Shown here: in pieces, positions 1 through 5,015 of the stretch
Numbering within the stretch: the first letter of the stretch is position 1
Layout of the letters: every line of letters starts with the position of its first letter
Source of the DNA: Alphaproteobacteria bacterium
GTDB lineage: Bacteria; Pseudomonadota; Alphaproteobacteria; CAAHEQ01; UBA3637
DNA length: 6,693 bases
NCBI GenBank assembly: GCA_017513365.1
Contig: JAFXFY010000075.1
Span: 1 to 6,693, forward strand
Direction: 5' to 3'
Program-made: the position numbers and the translations under genes
The notes under the pieces: generated by a model
Told to the model about the DNA's origin: nothing
Databases searched by the model: none
What the model saw: only the letters and a program-made list of their open reading frames with translations

Positions 1-2
1 CC

Positions 3-302
3 ATGTTGATGGTATTGTCTGTTTCCATGGTGGGTTTTATGTATGTATCCAGTTTGACATATTCGCCGATTATTATCGTATTTTTATATTTAGACCCGTT
101 TTTGTTTACCAATTTAGTTGGGGCGGGGATGTGGATTGCCTCAATGCATTTATATGATTGGATGAAAATGAAAAATGGTGGACATGCTCACTTTCCGTTT
201 GAAAAAGTGGTCGTGCCGGTTTTAATTACCTTTTTAACCAGTTTATTGTTCCATTATTGGCCGATTTGTGATTGTGCTATGGAATCCGTACCTGTTTTAT
301 AA
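3..302 (+). CDS. C-terminal part of an unidentified integral membrane protein (5' end probably outside window)
   Basis: I do not recognise this protein. The reading frame is open from the window edge, and ATG codons lie at 3 and 9. Only two bases precede the first, so neither a ribosome binding site nor the true start can be judged. The 99 visible residues are strongly hydrophobic, with likely membrane segments at about 1-17, 22-50 (one or two passes) and 68-86. A short polar loop around residues 54-67 contains a His-Ala-His motif. The tail has two cysteines (Cys89, Cys91) in a short polar stretch. The stop codon lies 17 bases before the next start, which suggests an operon with the helical protein and the CPYC redox protein downstream. 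A membrane partner for that redox protein is possible but is only inference. It is real coding sequence by spacing and hydrophobicity; its function is unknown. Confidence 0.6.
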   Translation: MLMVLSVSMVGFMYVSSLTYSPIIIVFLYLDPFLFTNLVGAGMWIASMHLYDWMKMKNGGHAHFPFEKVVVPVLITFLTSLLFHYWPICDCAMESVPVL

Positions 303-319
303 TTTTTTAGGAGAATGCA

Positions 320-922
320 ATGAAAAAAGCTGAAAATGTAAAAGAATTTGTAGAACGCATTGATAATGCCAAAAAGAAAAATCCCAAAGATTTATCTTCG
401 GATCAAGATTTGACAATTGCCATTATGAATTTGATTTCCATTGAAGAACACTTGATTTTTTCCGGTGCCAAAACGGGTAAAAATTCGTTCTATGATATGG
501 TGCAAGACATACGTGAAATGCGCAAGAACTTGATGTTGAAAATTATTCCGTCTTATGAAGGTGAAGTATGGTGTATTTCTAAACACTTGTTGGCTACCTC
601 TATGCGTTTGATGGAAGTCGGCACCAAACAACAATCTATGGGCAATACTGAGGAAGCTTATAGCTTATTTAATCAAGCCTATGATTTGTATTGTTTGTTC
701 TGGGGATTGAATATGAACTTGATTGATATGAAACAAGTTGAATGGAAACCCGATACAGTATCGGCGGTAAAGGCAGATGTACAAGCTGTTTCAGTTAAGA
801 ATGTTGCTAAAACACCTGTTGTGGCCGAAGCAGTGGCCGAAACGGTTGCAGAGGTTCCACAAACTACATTCGGCAAATTAAAAGCTTTTGTGCGTAAAGC
901 GGTTGATTGTTGCATTGAATAG
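320..922 (+). CDS. Hypothetical helical protein with Ala/Val/Glu-rich linker and basic C-terminal helix
   Basis: The protein has 200 residues and no family I recognise. The start is supported by AGGAG at 309-313, six bases before the ATG. Residues 1-135 look almost entirely alpha-helical and charged. Residues 103-127 (a MGNTEEAYSLFNQAYDLY core) resemble one tetratricopeptide-like helix pair, but I see no repeat array. Residues 163-181 form a low-complexity linker rich in Val, Ala and Glu. Residues 184-199 (FGKLKAFVRKAVDCCI) could form an amphipathic basic helix ending in a Cys-Cys pair, which might sit on a membrane or nucleic acid. No signal peptide is apparent, so it is probably cytoplasmic. 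It lies 17 bases after the membrane protein and 9 bases before the CPYC redox protein, so the three are probably co-transcribed. An adaptor role is possible but unsupported. Confidence 0.75.
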   Translation: MKKAENVKEFVERIDNAKKKNPKDLSSDQDLTIAIMNLISIEEHLIFSGAKTGKNSFYDMVQDIREMRKNLMLKIIPSYEGEVWCISKHLLATSMRLMEVGTKQQSMGNTEEAYSLFNQAYDLYCLFWGLNMNLIDMKQVEWKPDTVSAVKADVQAVSVKNVAKTPVVAEAVAETVAEVPQTTFGKLKAFVRKAVDCCIE

Positions 923-931
923 GGGGAATAT

Positions 932-1294
932 ATGAAAAATTTTATCGGTGGCGTGCTGATTTGTTTAGGAATTGCTTTGGGCTTTTTTACCTTTGGGTGT
1001 TCCGGTGAGACAACATTAGATGCCAATACGATTTATTTTTTCACAAAACCGGGGTGTCCTTATTGTGAAAAAGCCGAAGATTATATCAAACAAATGCATC
1101 CGACTTTGTCTGTAGAGTACAAAAACGTTAAAGAGGTTTCGGCCAGAAATTTAATGCTCGCTTGTGCCGAAAAGTTTGATTTGCCTCAAAATCGTTTGGG
1201 GACGCCTCTGATTTGTATGGGGAATGAATACCTTTTGGGGTGGGGGCCGGATGCTCCGACCAAGTTTGAAAAAGCTTTAAAAACCATGAAATAA
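932..1294 (+). CDS. Membrane-anchored glutaredoxin/thioredoxin-fold protein with CPYC active site
   Basis: This is a 120-residue thioredoxin-fold protein. The start is supported by a GGGGG run at 922-926, five bases before ATG and overlapping the preceding stop. Residues 1-22 form a hydrophobic export segment. It ends in Thr-Phe-Gly-Cys23, a weak lipobox, so the protein is either a lipoprotein or tethered by an uncleaved helix. The domain begins at about residue 33 with a beta strand (TIYFFTKPGCPYC). The redox pair is Cys42-Pro-Tyr-Cys45, the dithiol glutaredoxin signature. Thr91-Pro92 fits the conserved cis-proline facing the active site. Cys78 and Cys95 are additional cysteines. In this family the pair reduces or exchanges disulfides. 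The leader places the domain outside the cytoplasm, which is unusual for a CPYC-type centre. It is the last gene before a strong terminator, downstream of a membrane protein and a helical protein that may be partners. The fold is secure; the substrate is unknown. Confidence 0.85.
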   Translation: MKNFIGGVLICLGIALGFFTFGCSGETTLDANTIYFFTKPGCPYCEKAEDYIKQMHPTLSVEYKNVKEVSARNLMLACAEKFDLPQNRLGTPLICMGNEYLLGWGPDAPTKFEKALKTMK

Positions 1295-1321
1295 AAAAGA
1301 TTTGGTTAAATTATAAAAGAG

Positions 1322-1348
1322 GGGGAGAATTAAATCTCCCCTTATTTT
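1322..1348. terminator. Bidirectional intrinsic terminator between convergent genes
   Basis: A perfect seven-base stem, GGGGAGA (1322-1328) with TCTCCCC (1335-1341), encloses an ATTAAA loop. It is followed by TTATTTT on the plus strand. On the minus strand, TCTTTTATAATTT follows the same stem. The hairpin sits in the 52-base gap between the redox gene and the convergent dipeptidase gene, so it can end transcripts from both sides. Confidence 0.8.
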
Positions 1349-1988
1349 ATTCCTTAATTCTTGGTAGTTGTTTAATAGCTGTATACAGGGTTTTGTTATG
1401 ATGTGTTAGTACGGCCCATTCATGCTCGCCATAACTGTAATGCCACCATTCCAGCGGATAATTGATAAGGCCTGCCATACTCATAACGGATGATAATAAT
1501 TTCCGATGTTTCCATTGATTTTTTGTTAATCCGGCACACACGGTTTTTGTTTGGGGATTATCGGTTGCCAAATAGGGCGTACCCATATCCACCTCTTTAC
1601 CCTGATAACACAACGTTATGTCAACGGCACCTCCTGTTTGATGACCACTACCGATTTTATTTGGATCGGCAATACCTTCATTAGCTGTTTCATATACTTT
1701 TTCAATCGGCCAATTTGGATGGGCAGTTTTGATTTTTTTGACTTCATTTTGCCACAGTTTCATTTGTTTTTCATGGCTCCGATAGGTTTCGTATATTTTA
1801 AAAGTATACCCAGTGGGTAATAATTTTTTTGCTAAGTTTAATTTTTGCGCTACTGATTTGCGAACACAAAAGTAATCAGAAGCACAAATAAACTTATTTT
1901 TATCTAATTCAACTAATTTTGGTGTTTTTTCTGCTTCTGTAATTTGAATTGTGGCAGATAAGGCACCAACAGTATGTAAGTATTTCAT
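1347..1988 (-). CDS. D-alanyl-D-alanine dipeptidase (VanX/DdpX type, peptidase family M15D)
   Basis: This zinc dipeptidase family hydrolyses D-Ala-D-Ala. It serves either cell-wall dipeptide salvage (DdpX) or, with vanHA, glycopeptide resistance (VanX). The protein has 213 residues from the ATG at 1988, close to the roughly 200 usual for the family. The zinc-site motif SGHQTGGAVD is at 114-123 (His116, Asp123). The catalytic EWWH is at 180-183 (Glu180, His183). The conserved arginine is Arg70 in YETYRS. These positions almost coincide with VanX numbering. I see no convincing signal peptide, so it is probably cytoplasmic. A GTG at 2003 would add five residues but has no ribosome binding site, whereas ATG 1988 has AAAGGT at good spacing. 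There are no vanH or vanA ligase genes nearby, so I favour turnover of D-Ala-D-Ala over antibiotic resistance. It appears monocistronic and convergent with the redox operon. Confidence 0.92.
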   Translation of the reverse strand: MKYLHTVGALSATIQITEAEKTPKLVELDKNKFICASDYFCVRKSVAQKLNLAKKLLPTGYTFKIYETYRSHEKQMKLWQNEVKKIKTAHPNWPIEKVYETANEGIADPNKIGSGHQTGGAVDITLCYQGKEVDMGTPYLATDNPQTKTVCAGLTKNQWKHRKLLSSVMSMAGLINYPLEWWHYSYGEHEWAVLTHHNKTLYTAIKQLPRIKE

Positions 1989-1994
1989 TTTTTT

Positions 1995-2000
1995 ACCTTT
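1995..2000 (-). promoter_or_regulatory. Ribosome binding site fixing the dipeptidase start
   Basis: On the minus strand AAAGGT lies six bases upstream of the ATG at 1988. It falls between that ATG and the in-frame GTG at 2003, so it can only serve the ATG. This supports the shorter 213-residue protein. I found no convincing -35/-10 pair upstream of the gene. Confidence 0.6.
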
Positions 2001-2101
2001 CACTTATAAAAATTGATATAAAGATATAGATTTACTGCCCAGAGTTTTAGTTCTGTCAGAGGCAAGTGAAAGATTTATATTTGGAAAAAGACAAACTTCC
2101 A

Positions 2102-2121
2102 CCGCCGACTAAATTCGGCGG
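2102..2121. repeat. GC-rich perfect inverted repeat upstream of the dipeptidase gene
   Basis: CCGCCGA (2102-2108) pairs perfectly with TCGGCGG (2115-2121) around a six-base loop, in otherwise AT-rich intergenic DNA. Read on the minus strand it is followed after about a dozen bases by TCTTTTT, so it could be a weak terminator or part of the dipeptidase leader. No T run follows on the plus strand. The remainder of the gap from 1989 to 2224 shows nothing else I can support. Confidence 0.45.
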
Positions 2122-2224
2122 ATACGACGGATAAATATACATGTTATTTCGTTTATCATGGGTATTATTATGTGGGATATAATGTATAAAGTCAATAAAA
2201 AAATGAATTATGTTAATTTTTTAC

Positions 2225-2253
2225 TTGCTATTTGTTTTAATATGGTGTATAAG
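2225..2253 (+). promoter_or_regulatory. Probable sigma70-type promoter of the tRNA-Pro gene
   Basis: TTGCTA (2225-2230) and TATAAG (2248-2253) are separated by exactly 17 bases. The predicted start near 2260 is only about three bases before the mature tRNA 5' end, as is common for short-leader tRNA genes. It is a reading by eye and was not scored. Confidence 0.55.
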
Positions 2254-2262
2254 ACTGTCATT

Positions 2263-2339
2263 CGGGGCGTAGCTCAGCCTGGTAGAGTACTTGGTTTGGG
2301 ACCAAGGTGTCGCATGTTCGAATCATGTCGCCCCGACCA
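2263..2339 (+). tRNA. tRNA-Pro, anticodon UGG
   Basis: The full cloverleaf is visible. The acceptor stem is CGGGGCG (2263-2269) with CGCCCCG (2329-2335), and the first pair is the C-G typical of bacterial proline tRNAs. The D-arm contains GCTC...GAGT and GGTAG. The anticodon stem CTTGG/CCAAG encloses the loop TTTGGGA, so the anticodon is TGG at 2297-2299, reading CCA and other CCN codons. The T-arm is GCATG-TTCGAAT-CATGT. The discriminator base is A2336 and CCA is encoded at 2337-2339. The gene has its own promoter and terminator. tRNA 3' ends are frequent integration sites, which matters here because a phage-like cassette lies about 400 bases downstream. Confidence 0.97.
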
Positions 2340-2346
2340 TAAAATT

Positions 2347-2370
2347 AAGCCACCCATTTGGGTGGTTTTA
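2347..2370 (+). terminator. Intrinsic terminator of tRNA-Pro
   Basis: CCACCC (2350-2355) pairs with GGGTGG (2360-2365) around an ATTT tetraloop. The flanking AAG and TTT extend the stem to nine pairs, including one G-T. The T-rich tail TTTTATTTTAT follows. It begins eight bases after the tRNA CCA end. Confidence 0.85.
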
Positions 2371-2384
2371 TTTTATGTGTCAGG

Positions 2385-2393
2385 TGGTATGAT
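2385..2393 (+). promoter_or_regulatory. Candidate extended -10 promoter for the GC-rich RNA island
   Basis: TGG followed by TATGAT (2388-2393) matches the extended -10 form TGnTATAAT at eight of nine positions, counting n as a match. The expected start near 2400 falls exactly at the first base of the candidate RNA's closing stem. There is no good -35 match at 17 bases upstream (GTTTTA), which extended -10 promoters can tolerate. It lies directly after the tRNA terminator. Confidence 0.4.
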
Positions 2394-2399
2394 TTGAAC

Positions 2400-2535
2400 A
2401 GGCGAGGGAGCATGTTCGGATGGAGGGATAGGCGGACGAGAGTACGCCGAAATAATCCCGACATAATGTTGAGGCTCTAGCCGAGACAGCCCCTTGGGGT
2501 GAGCGAATCGAATAATCATGTCGCTAAGACTTTTT
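2400..2535 (+). ncRNA. Candidate novel structured small RNA (about 135 nt)
   Basis: I do not recognise a known RNA family, and the hallmark motifs of SRP RNA, RNase P RNA, tmRNA tag and 6S RNA are not seen. Bases 2401-2530 contain 71 G or C of 130 (55%), against about 22% in the next 110 bases, and no plausible protein is encoded. A long-range stem can form: GCGA (2402-2405) with TCGC (2521-2524), CATG (2411-2414) with CATG (2517-2520), and TTCG (2415-2418) with CGAA (2509-2512), with one bulge on each side. Inside it, GGGAT/ATCCC (2425-2429, 2455-2459) stacks around GGCG/CGCC (2431-2434, 2445-2448), and GCCC/GGGT (2489-2492, 2497-2500) closes a CTTG tetraloop. TTTTT at 2531-2535 may mark the 3' end. 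An extended -10 places the start at the first stem base. A decayed integration site is the main alternative. Confidence 0.4.
2508..2524 (+). repeat. Imperfect repeat of the tRNA-Pro 3' end
   Basis: This segment reads TCGAAT-AAT-CATGTCGC. The tRNA has TCGAATCATGTCGC at 2318-2331, so fourteen bases match with one three-base insertion. It could be the remnant of an attachment-site duplication about 190 bases from the tRNA, or a tRNA-derived arm of the candidate RNA. Confidence 0.4.
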
Positions 2536-2603
2536 ACATAGGGACTCATTTTATGATTTTGTATATTTAAATATTAAAATTACATATTTTAAGAATATTT
2601 TCC

Positions 2604-2632
2604 TTGACATTCGGTCTAAAATGTGTTATATT
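2604..2632 (+). promoter_or_regulatory. Strong sigma70-type promoter driving the tail-fibre cassette
   Basis: A perfect TTGACA (2604-2609) is followed 17 bases later by TATATT (2627-2632). TGT immediately precedes the -10, giving an additional extended -10 element. The surrounding DNA is very AT-rich. Transcription should start near 2639-2640, about 100 bases before the fibre gene's ATG and directly before a long hairpin. Confidence 0.75.
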
Positions 2633-2643
2633 CCTATTTGCGT

Positions 2644-2673
2644 AAAAGGCACAAGTCTATCTTGTGCCTTTTT
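2644..2673 (+). terminator. Leader hairpin 1: terminator-like 12-bp stem immediately after the promoter
   Basis: AAAAGGCACAAG (2644-2655) pairs perfectly with CTTGTGCCTTTT (2661-2672) around a TCTAT loop, and the arm ends in a five-T run. It has the form of an intrinsic terminator, but it begins only about five bases after the predicted transcription start. It could instead be a 5' stabilising hairpin, an attenuator, or the end of transcripts coming from upstream. Confidence 0.65.
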
Positions 2674-2694
2674 GCTTAATTAGACTAATCATTT

Positions 2695-2723
2695 GAGCTC
2701 GGCCCTGACTGAGCTCTTTTTTT
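2695..2723 (+). terminator. Leader hairpin 2: GAGCTC terminator-like hairpin just before the fibre gene
   Basis: GAGCTC (2695-2700) pairs with GAGCTC (2711-2716), and two further pairs (one G-T) extend the stem to eight. Seven Ts follow at 2717-2723. The T run ends three bases before the AAGGA ribosome binding site, so termination here would shut off the tail-fibre genes. This is the geometry of an attenuator. Confidence 0.6.
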
Positions 2724-2725
2724 AT

Positions 2726-2730
2726 AAGGA
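2726..2730 (+). promoter_or_regulatory. Ribosome binding site fixing the tail-fibre start
   Basis: AAGGA lies seven bases before ATG 2738. An in-frame TTG at 2693 would start inside leader hairpin 2 and lacks a binding site, so ATG 2738 is chosen. Confidence 0.7.
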
Positions 2731-2737
2731 ACAAACA

Positions 2738-3769
2738 ATGACACATATAAAACTTTACGGTATAAAGCCTCGCATTCAGTATGTGGCGGACGGGATTCTG
2801 ACGACGTACGACTTTCCGTTTGTTGTTTTTACCACAACGGACGTGCAAGTTTATTTGAATGACACATTGCAAGACCCAAAAACATATACTGTTTCGGGCA
2901 TCAAAACGAATGGTGGTACGATAGCCTTTACAACCCCGCCAAGCAACGGTACTATTATTACAATTACAAGGGACCTTTCCATAGAACGCACGACGGATTT
3001 TCAAGAAGGGGGAACCCTCAGAGCTGATACCCTCAATGATGAACTGGATTATCAAACGGCGTGCTTACAACAAATTGCGGACAGCATTAATCGGTCCATG
3101 ATTTTGCCTCCGTATGCTACCGATACAAATGTAGATTTAACTTTGCCGACCCCCTCGGCCGGCAAAGCGATTGTATGGAATGCGGATGGGACAAATTTGG
3201 AAAATTCAGAAGTAAAAGTCAACGAGCTTTCTCGTGAATTAGACATAAAACTCGCCACTGCTACCGAACAAGCCGATATGGCTATCTCTGCTGCACAAAC
3301 AGCAACACAGCAAGCAATAATTGCATCTGAACAAGTTTCTGAAGCAACGATACAAGCTGACCGTGCTACTGAGCAAGCAACTCTTGCCACACAAAAAGCA
3401 ACGGAAGTTTCAAATGCTTTATCTGCAAAAGCAAATACGGATATGAATAATTTAACAGCCGCTGGGAAACAAGTAATTGCTAATTTAGGCATGCCGGATT
3501 ACACAGCTGGTGTTGGTTATGCTGGGAATACTTGGATAAAAGCACCGTATGATTGTTATGTTATAGGTGGTTTAGAATCAGGAAGTTCAAAAGAAACGCA
3601 AATACATGTTAATGCAAGGGCCACAGAGTCAGATTATGTAATTTTAAGAAGAATATATGGTTATGCAAACATTCAAGGTGCCTTTATTCAGAAAGGCTTT
3701 TATTTTAGACTTTATTGCAATGGTACAACATATAATACGATGTATTTTCCATTAATGGGGGTGAAATAA
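2738..3769 (+). CDS. Phage tail-fibre-like protein (T7-type N-terminal domain, coiled-coil stalk, variable tip)
   Basis: This 343-residue protein has the layout of a phage tail fibre, a trimeric rod that binds a cell-surface receptor. Residues 10-125 resemble the virion-attaching N-terminal domain of T7-like fibres: IQYVADG...TYDFPF (13-28), VYLNDTLQ (38-45), the beta-strand pattern TIAFTTPPSNGTIITITRDL (61-80), then DTLNDELDYQTACLQQIADSINRS (97-120). A linker with IVWNADGTNLENS (145-157) follows. Residues 163-232 form an Ala/Thr/Gln/Glu-rich coiled coil with no proline or glycine. Residues 235-343 are a beta-rich, aromatic and asparagine-containing tip, probably the receptor-binding part. 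The sequence from about 3541 onward drops to roughly 32% G+C from 43-44%, suggesting a separately acquired tip. The stop overlaps the next gene by one base. No capsid, baseplate or integrase genes are visible, so this may be a prophage remnant, a tailocin part or a domesticated adhesin. Confidence 0.85.
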   Translation: MTHIKLYGIKPRIQYVADGILTTYDFPFVVFTTTDVQVYLNDTLQDPKTYTVSGIKTNGGTIAFTTPPSNGTIITITRDLSIERTTDFQEGGTLRADTLNDELDYQTACLQQIADSINRSMILPPYATDTNVDLTLPTPSAGKAIVWNADGTNLENSEVKVNELSRELDIKLATATEQADMAISAAQTATQQAIIASEQVSEATIQADRATEQATLATQKATEVSNALSAKANTDMNNLTAAGKQVIANLGMPDYTAGVGYAGNTWIKAPYDCYVIGGLESGSSKETQIHVNARATESDYVILRRIYGYANIQGAFIQKGFYFRLYCNGTTYNTMYFPLMGVK

Positions 3770-4077
3770 TGACAATAAAATACGCAAAAATCACAAATGA
3801 AGAAACAAAATTATGTGAAGTTGGTATTGGTACTAACACTGAATTTTATCAATCAATCGGCATGATACCAATGGAGGTTGAGCAAGGCTATAATGGTGGA
3901 TGGTATTTAATGGGGTATGCGCCGGCAGAACCAGAAAAAACATACGCAGAAAAAAGATTAGCCGAATACCCTCCAATAGGAGAACAATTAGATATGATAT
4001 ATTGGGATAAAATCAACGGCACAACTTTATGGCAGGATATCATTACGACTATAAAAGAAAAATATCCGAAAGAATAA
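3769..4077 (+). CDS. Small tail-fibre-associated phage protein (possible fibre assembly or chaperone role)
   Basis: This 102-residue protein starts at the last base of the fibre stop codon (TAATG overlap), with GGGGGTG at 3757-3763 as the ribosome binding site. The two proteins are therefore translationally coupled. The N-terminal 55 residues form a compact beta-rich segment (YAKITNEETKLCEVGIGTN, then EVEQGYNGGWYLMGYAP at 38-54). The C-terminal part contains AEKRLAEYPPIGEQLDMIYW (60-79), then NGTTLWQDIITTIKEKYP. That pattern is familiar to me from small phage proteins encoded beside tail fibres. The family often accompanies fibre genes, and a folding or attachment role is plausible by position, but no catalytic motif is visible. 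It is the last gene of the cassette before a strong terminator. Confidence 0.75.
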   Translation: MTIKYAKITNEETKLCEVGIGTNTEFYQSIGMIPMEVEQGYNGGWYLMGYAPAEPEKTYAEKRLAEYPPIGEQLDMIYWDKINGTTLWQDIITTIKEKYPKE

Positions 4078-4086
4078 AGATAATTG

Positions 4087-4112
4087 AAGCCCGTCTTAAC
4101 GACGGGCTTTTA
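4087..4112 (+). terminator. Intrinsic terminator of the tail-fibre cassette
   Basis: AAGCCCGTC (4087-4095) pairs perfectly over nine bases with GACGGGCTT (4101-4109) around a TTAAC loop, followed by further Ts. It starts ten bases after the stop codon. On the minus strand the stem is followed by CAATTATCTTT, so it may also help end the convergent glycan operon, but less strongly. Confidence 0.85.
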
Positions 4113-4114
4113 AG

Positions 4115-5014
4115 TTATTTGTTTAGGAATCTAATAACTTTATTGTAAAAAGCGATATTTAATGTTCTTGCTTCCTCAAGAGCATTACTGTATCCTTTTG
4201 TAAAAGGTAATTGTTCTTCCCAGTTATCATAATCTGAAAATCGAGGAAGCCATTTTATTCCTCGGCATTTATTATGTATATCAATACAGATTACTTTTTT
4301 GCCCAATAGTGTGGCCCAATACATACCGTGATAGGAGTTTGTAACAACAATGTTGGCATTTGCTAAAAATGAGATAATTTCATAAAATGAATAATTATAA
4401 TTATCTAAAATGGGATATTTTGAAACACGTTCAAAAAATTCAGGGGGAGTAAACATACGATGTAAATAAAAAACAATATCATTGGTTGGTGTCTTTTTTA
4501 TATCAAATAATGAAGACATACAACTGGGACAAGGACAATAAAATATTTTTTGATTATCAATCATAGGCGAATTACTTTCACGAACCCCAATTAATGAAAA
4601 TTTATTTAAAATTTCTATTGGATATTGTTCTTGAAAAAATGTTCCAATTCCCCATGCAATATTTTCATTCGTTTTTAACCTTCTCGCAAATTCCATATTC
4701 GAAAAAAGCCAAGGATGTATACCGCCACCAATAATTGTAGGTTTATCCAGCATATTGTTATTTAATGTTGACACTATATCAAAAGAGATATTTTTCCGTC
4801 CAAAATCAAAATAATGTATTGAAGAAGAAACTAAATCTCCAACATTCGACGTATTTGTTGTATATAGAAAAATTAGATTATCTTGTTGGCATGTATTATT
4901 CAATTTTTTATTTAATTGTTTGTATTTAGGTAAAAATAATCTATGACGAATTTTGTGCCGAAGTTTTTTATTTGGAATACAATTAACCATTAGCTTTAAT
5001 ATTTTTTTCTTCAT
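4115..5014 (-). CDS. Polysaccharide pyruvyl transferase family protein (PF04230, WcaK/CsaB type)
   Basis: Members of this family transfer pyruvate ketals, or act as related transferases, onto surface polysaccharides; they work in the cytoplasm or at the inner membrane. The 299-residue protein shows the family landmarks: N-terminal NVGD (57-60), the glycine-rich IIGGG (94-98), WGIGT (121-125), GVRES (143-147), CPCPSC (160-165) and the C-terminal TNSYHG (225-230) followed by LLGKKVICID. The first 40 residues are basic and carry a KKLRHKIRHRLFLP segment that resembles the upstream neighbour's N terminus. ATG 5014 lies one base after the upstream stop, with GGAG inside the end of the upstream gene, so translation is coupled. 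It is the last gene of the glycan operon. Some members of this fold have other donors, so the exact reaction is uncertain. Confidence 0.88.
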   Translation of the reverse strand: MKKKILKLMVNCIPNKKLRHKIRHRLFLPKYKQLNKKLNNTCQQDNLIFLYTTNTSNVGDLVSSSIHYFDFGRKNISFDIVSTLNNNMLDKPTIIGGGIHPWLFSNMEFARRLKTNENIAWGIGTFFQEQYPIEILNKFSLIGVRESNSPMIDNQKIFYCPCPSCMSSLFDIKKTPTNDIVFYLHRMFTPPEFFERVSKYPILDNYNYSFYEIISFLANANIVVTNSYHGMYWATLLGKKVICIDIHNKCRGIKWLPRFSDYDNWEEQLPFTKGYSNALEEARTLNIAFYNKVIRFLNK

Positions 5015-5015
5015 A

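Noticed and set aside
1989..2100. A sigma70 promoter for the dipeptidase on the minus strand
   Set aside because: CTGACA-like and TATAAA-like elements occur but not at acceptable spacing with each other, so no promoter is called.
2158..2397. A 79-codon plus-strand ORF across the tRNA region
   Set aside because: It runs through the entire tRNA-Pro gene and its terminator and has no ribosome binding site. It is a chance open frame.
2412..2480. A 22-codon arginine-rich ORF starting at ATG 2412 inside the GC-rich island
   Set aside because: The purine-rich stretch upstream ends about one base before the ATG, far too close for a ribosome binding site. The sequence is better explained by RNA pairing.
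2400..2535. Permuted tmRNA, SRP RNA, RNase P RNA or 6S RNA as the identity of the GC-rich island
   Set aside because: I looked for a tag ORF ending in Ala-Ala-stop, the SRP GGAAGGAAGCAGCC core, the RNase P GAGGAAAGTCC box and a 6S-like central bubble, and saw none.
2657..3492. Long minus-strand open frames opposite the tail-fibre gene
   Set aside because: They are shadows of the fibre gene. The Ala/Ser/Cys/Val-rich one mirrors the coiled-coil repeats, and none has a supported start.
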